Shown here: positions 9,330-11,740 of the stretch, piece after piece | Numbering within the stretch: position 1 is the stretch's first letter | Layout: each line of letters starts with the position of its first letter | Assembly (NCBI GenBank): GCA_022376515.1 | Contig: WTXI01000608.1 | Location: 1-11,740 of the forward strand | Length of the DNA: 11,740 bases | Direction of reading: 5' to 3' | From: Lactifluus volemus | Taxonomy: Eukaryota; Basidiomycota; Agaricomycetes; Russulales; Russulaceae | The notes under the pieces: model-generated | What the model was told of the DNA's origin: nothing | What the model saw: only the letters and a program-made list of their open reading frames with translations | Databases searched by the model: none | Translations under genes and position numbers: made by a program

Positions 9330-11487
9330 GTTGCATACGCGAATTGTGAGAAGTAGGTAGTGGTGGTGTGGTGGTGGTAGCGATAGTAGTGGGGATGAAA
9401 GTTGGTGATGTCGTTTCTTGCTGAAGCAAGAGGGTTCTTATAGCTTTTGGTTGAGCTTTGTAAAAGGCTGTGAGTAGTTCTGGGGCGTCAACATTCTCGG
9501 CTGGTTCCCATGTGTTGTGTGCGGCGGAATAGCCTTTCCACTTTAGGAGATATTGGAGTCTGGTCTTGTTCTTTGGTCCGATACGTCTGGACCCTAGAAC
9601 AGCTTCTACTTCGTACTCCTCTTCTCCGTCTACAAGTTCCGGTGGAGGCTGTTCGAAGTTCGGACCATGTTCGGGTGTTTCCGTATAGGGAGCGATCAGT
9701 GATGTGTGAAACACATCATGAATCTGCCATCGATCTGGGAGTTTGAGGCGTACAACTACCGGTGATATGACTTTGGTGATTGTAAAAGGTCCGTAGCGTT
9801 TTGGGGCTAGCTTGCTGCTAAGGTGCGTCATTTTGAGATTGGTACCTTCAGCCAGACCTTTTCTCCTACGGCATATTTTCGGTAGTGGCGTTGACCCTTC
9901 TTGTGTTCTGTGCGTTTGTGAAGGAGGGTTGTGCGTGTTTCATTGCTGATCGGGCTTTTTCTCGGATGTTTTTGAGTTCTTCGGATCTTTTGTTGACATA
10001 GGGTAGATGGCTTGTGATCCGAGAGGTTGCGATAAGAGGGGTATATCCGATGAGAAGTTCGTACGGAGTAAATCCGGTTGTGGCGTTTGGCCATGAGTTA
10101 TGGACGAACTGGGCCATGGGTAGAAGTGTGGACCAGTCATTCATGTAATCATTGCCGTAGATGCGGAGATATTGTTCTACTCGTTGGTTGCTTCTTTCGA
10201 TTGACCGTCCGTTTGAGGGTGATAGGCAGTACTGATATTTTGCGATATCTTGAGTTTCTGGCAGAGCCCCGTGGCTAGGTGTGATGTGAAGCGGGGATCT
10301 CTATCAGAGATGATTCTTCGGGGAATGCCGTAGTTCGGAAAAACATTGGAGATGTATAGGTCGATAACTTCTTCCGTGGTGATCTTTTTTGTACACGGTA
10401 AGAAGACGGCAGCTTTAGTGCAATCGTGATCAACAATCGTGAGGATGGAATCATATCCATGTGACTCGGGAAGATCCGTGATAAGGTCCATCGCCACGAC
10501 TTGGAAAGGAACATTGGATGCTTCTTGTTCTCGTGGTTCGATGGGAGCGATAGGGGGTTTTGGGCGATGGGTAAGGGGTTTCGTTGACTGGCATGTGGCG
10601 CATCCCTTGACGTATTGTGTGACATACTGTTTGAGTCCAGGCCACCAGAAGTTATGGAAGACTTCTATCATGGTGTTGGCGATGCCTGGATGGCCAGCGA
10701 GCTGATGGTCATGATAACGCCAGAGTATATCTTTCTTCAGTTGGTCGTTCTCAGGGACTACTGGAGCGTCCGCTTTCCACCACTGTCCCTTGTGATCTTG
10801 CTCTAGCTGATGTTCCTCAGCCCATTTTTCATAAGGTCATTTTCTTTTTGTGCTAACCAAACACGCTCTTCAATGGAGTGAAGTTCCATTGCTTGGACAA
10901 AGAGCTTGTCAGGTAACACCACGACGTCTTCGTTGTCATCATCGCCTTTGGGAATGGCGGGGTGTCGTGACAGGGCGTCGGCACGATTTGTAGCGCCAGG
11001 TTTGTGGATGAGTTCAAAGTTAAACTCTGCTAACTTGCTCAGTAGCGCGCCACTCTTCGTGCAATGTTTCGTGGTGATCGATAAAATCGGAGTTGTTGTG
11101 GTCAGTGTATACTTTGATTGGGAATGGTGAAGATAACAACACGTGTTCCCATCGAAGGAGTCCTCTGACGACTGCTAAAAGTTCGCGGTCATAGACTGGG
11201 TAATTTCTCTCCGCAGCGTTAAAGGTGTGTGAGTCATAACCGACTGCTCTTGGTTTGTTATCTTTGTCTCTTTGAAGTAGGACTGCCCAGTGGCGTATTG
11301 GGAGGCATCTACTTCGAGTTCAAAGGGTTTCGAGTAGTCAGGTCGGTATAGGACTGGGTCTTCTTGTACGCGTTGGAGTAAAATTTTTAAGGCATTACTG
11401 CACTCATCGGTCCAGTCAAACTTCACCCCCTTCTTTAGAAGTGCAGTAATGGGTCGTGCGATGTCGGCAACATCAGCAATTGTCCAT
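9226..11487 (-). pseudogene. pol: pol: RT end, RNase H, integrase, chromodomain (copy A2)
   Basis: Domains in order: end of RT (IARPITALLKKGVKFDWTDEC), Ty3/Gypsy RNase H (FELEVDAS, NAAERNYPVYDRELLAV, VYTDHNN), tether ending in KPGATNRADALSR, integrase zinc-binding HHCC (HDHQLAGHPG, later CATC), DDE catalytic core with Asp at 10488-10486 (VVAMDLITDLP), Asp in ISDRDPRFTS and the YHPQTDGQS motif, integrase C-terminus ([20 protein letters not shown]) and chromodomain (about 9650-9485). At least seven frameshifts interrupt it, near 11287, 11090, 11042, 10825, 10199, 9935 and 9848; each fits loss of one base. The one near 10199 falls at the catalytic Glu. The frame ends at 9226 after a Thr/Pro-rich tail. 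The polymerase active site (YxDD) is absent because the copy is truncated. Confidence 0.9.
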
Positions 11488-11740
11488 GTTGCTTAATGGT
11501 GATTAATGGTCTTAATGGTCTTAAATTTAGTTTTTTGCTTAATTTTGCTTGATGAAATTTTGTTTAAGCACAATTAAGCAACTTAAGCAGGCTCAACATG
11601 CTCAGCACAATTAAGACTGGCATTAAGCATGCTCAGTATGCTCAGCACAATTAAGACTGACATTAAGCACACTCAACATATTTAAGCAACTAATAAAATT
11701 TAAGGGGTTTTAATTGTGCTAAGCAAAAAAAAAAATTTAC
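11488..11740. repeat. AT-rich TTAAGC repeat tract with 40-bp tandem units
   Basis: Past the pol break, composition becomes AT-rich. TTAATGGT occurs three times (11493-11519). TTAAGC or its complement recurs throughout. A 40-bp unit occurs twice (11592-11631, 11632-11671), with a partial third starting CTCAACAT at 11672. AGCACAATTAA at 11567-11577 has a perfect inverted copy at 11710-11720. A short A run lies near the end. No ORF; it may be the end of another element or satellite-like DNA. Confidence 0.6.

Larger units (their letters stand above)
7758..11487 (-). mobile_element. Chromovirus A, copy A2, 5'-truncated
   Basis: Second copy of the A element in inverted orientation: LTR, polypurine tract, ORF3, chromodomain, integrase, RNase H and the very end of reverse transcriptase, read right to left. 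Recognisable pol stops near 11480-11490, where composition turns strongly AT-rich, so protease, Gag, most of reverse transcriptase and the 5' LTR are missing here. Either this copy is truncated or another insertion interrupts it. Confidence 0.88.

Noticed and set aside
11592..11680. 40-bp repeats considered as a CRISPR array
   Set aside because: Units are directly adjacent without spacers and the context is eukaryotic.

Overview
The window looks like a transposon-filled stretch of an Agaricomycete (mushroom-forming basidiomycete) genome. I see no host gene. Evidence for the lineage: a Plavaka-type transposase (a family I know from Agaricomycetes) split by eight short GT-AG introns of 48-71 nt, and chromodomain-bearing Ty3/Gypsy LTR retrotransposons. 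Every coding unit is broken, mostly by single-base deletions, so all are called pseudogenes.

Layout. (1) 1-2049, + strand: the 3' part of chromovirus 'A' (copy A1): end of pol with chromodomain, an extra 3' ORF (ORF3) with zinc-binding Cys/His clusters, polypurine tract and a 600-bp LTR. (2) 2050-4052, + strand: the 3' part of a different LTR element 'B', with a diverged homologue of the same ORF3 and a 482-bp LTR; A1 appears to be inserted into B. (3) 4053-4226: unassigned. (4) 4227-4489: an array with 14 CTAG tetramers and a ~100-bp imperfect tandem duplication, probably the 3' subterminal region of the next element. (5) 4502-7723, - strand: a nearly full-length nine-exon Plavaka transposase from an N-terminal C2H2 finger to the C-terminal HHAHEIAF motif, carrying four frameshifts. 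(6) 7758 to ~11487, - strand: copy A2 of chromovirus A, with LTR, ORF3, chromodomain, integrase and RNase H, cut off in the connection region of reverse transcriptase. (7) ~11488-11740: AT-rich sequence with TTAAGC motifs and a 40-bp tandem repeat.

Relations. A1 and A2 form a ~2-kb inverted repeat around B and Plavaka. Both A LTRs point toward the ORF just downstream and end only 30 and 34 bp before its first ATG (B ORF3 and the Plavaka transposase). Each LTR has a TATA box, then a hairpin at about the expected transcript start, then ~300 nt without any ATG, so each could act as a promoter for its neighbour. The least-explained item is ORF3: a Pro/Ser/Thr-rich protein with a Cys/His-rich C-terminus lying downstream of pol and conserved between two clearly different LTR families.
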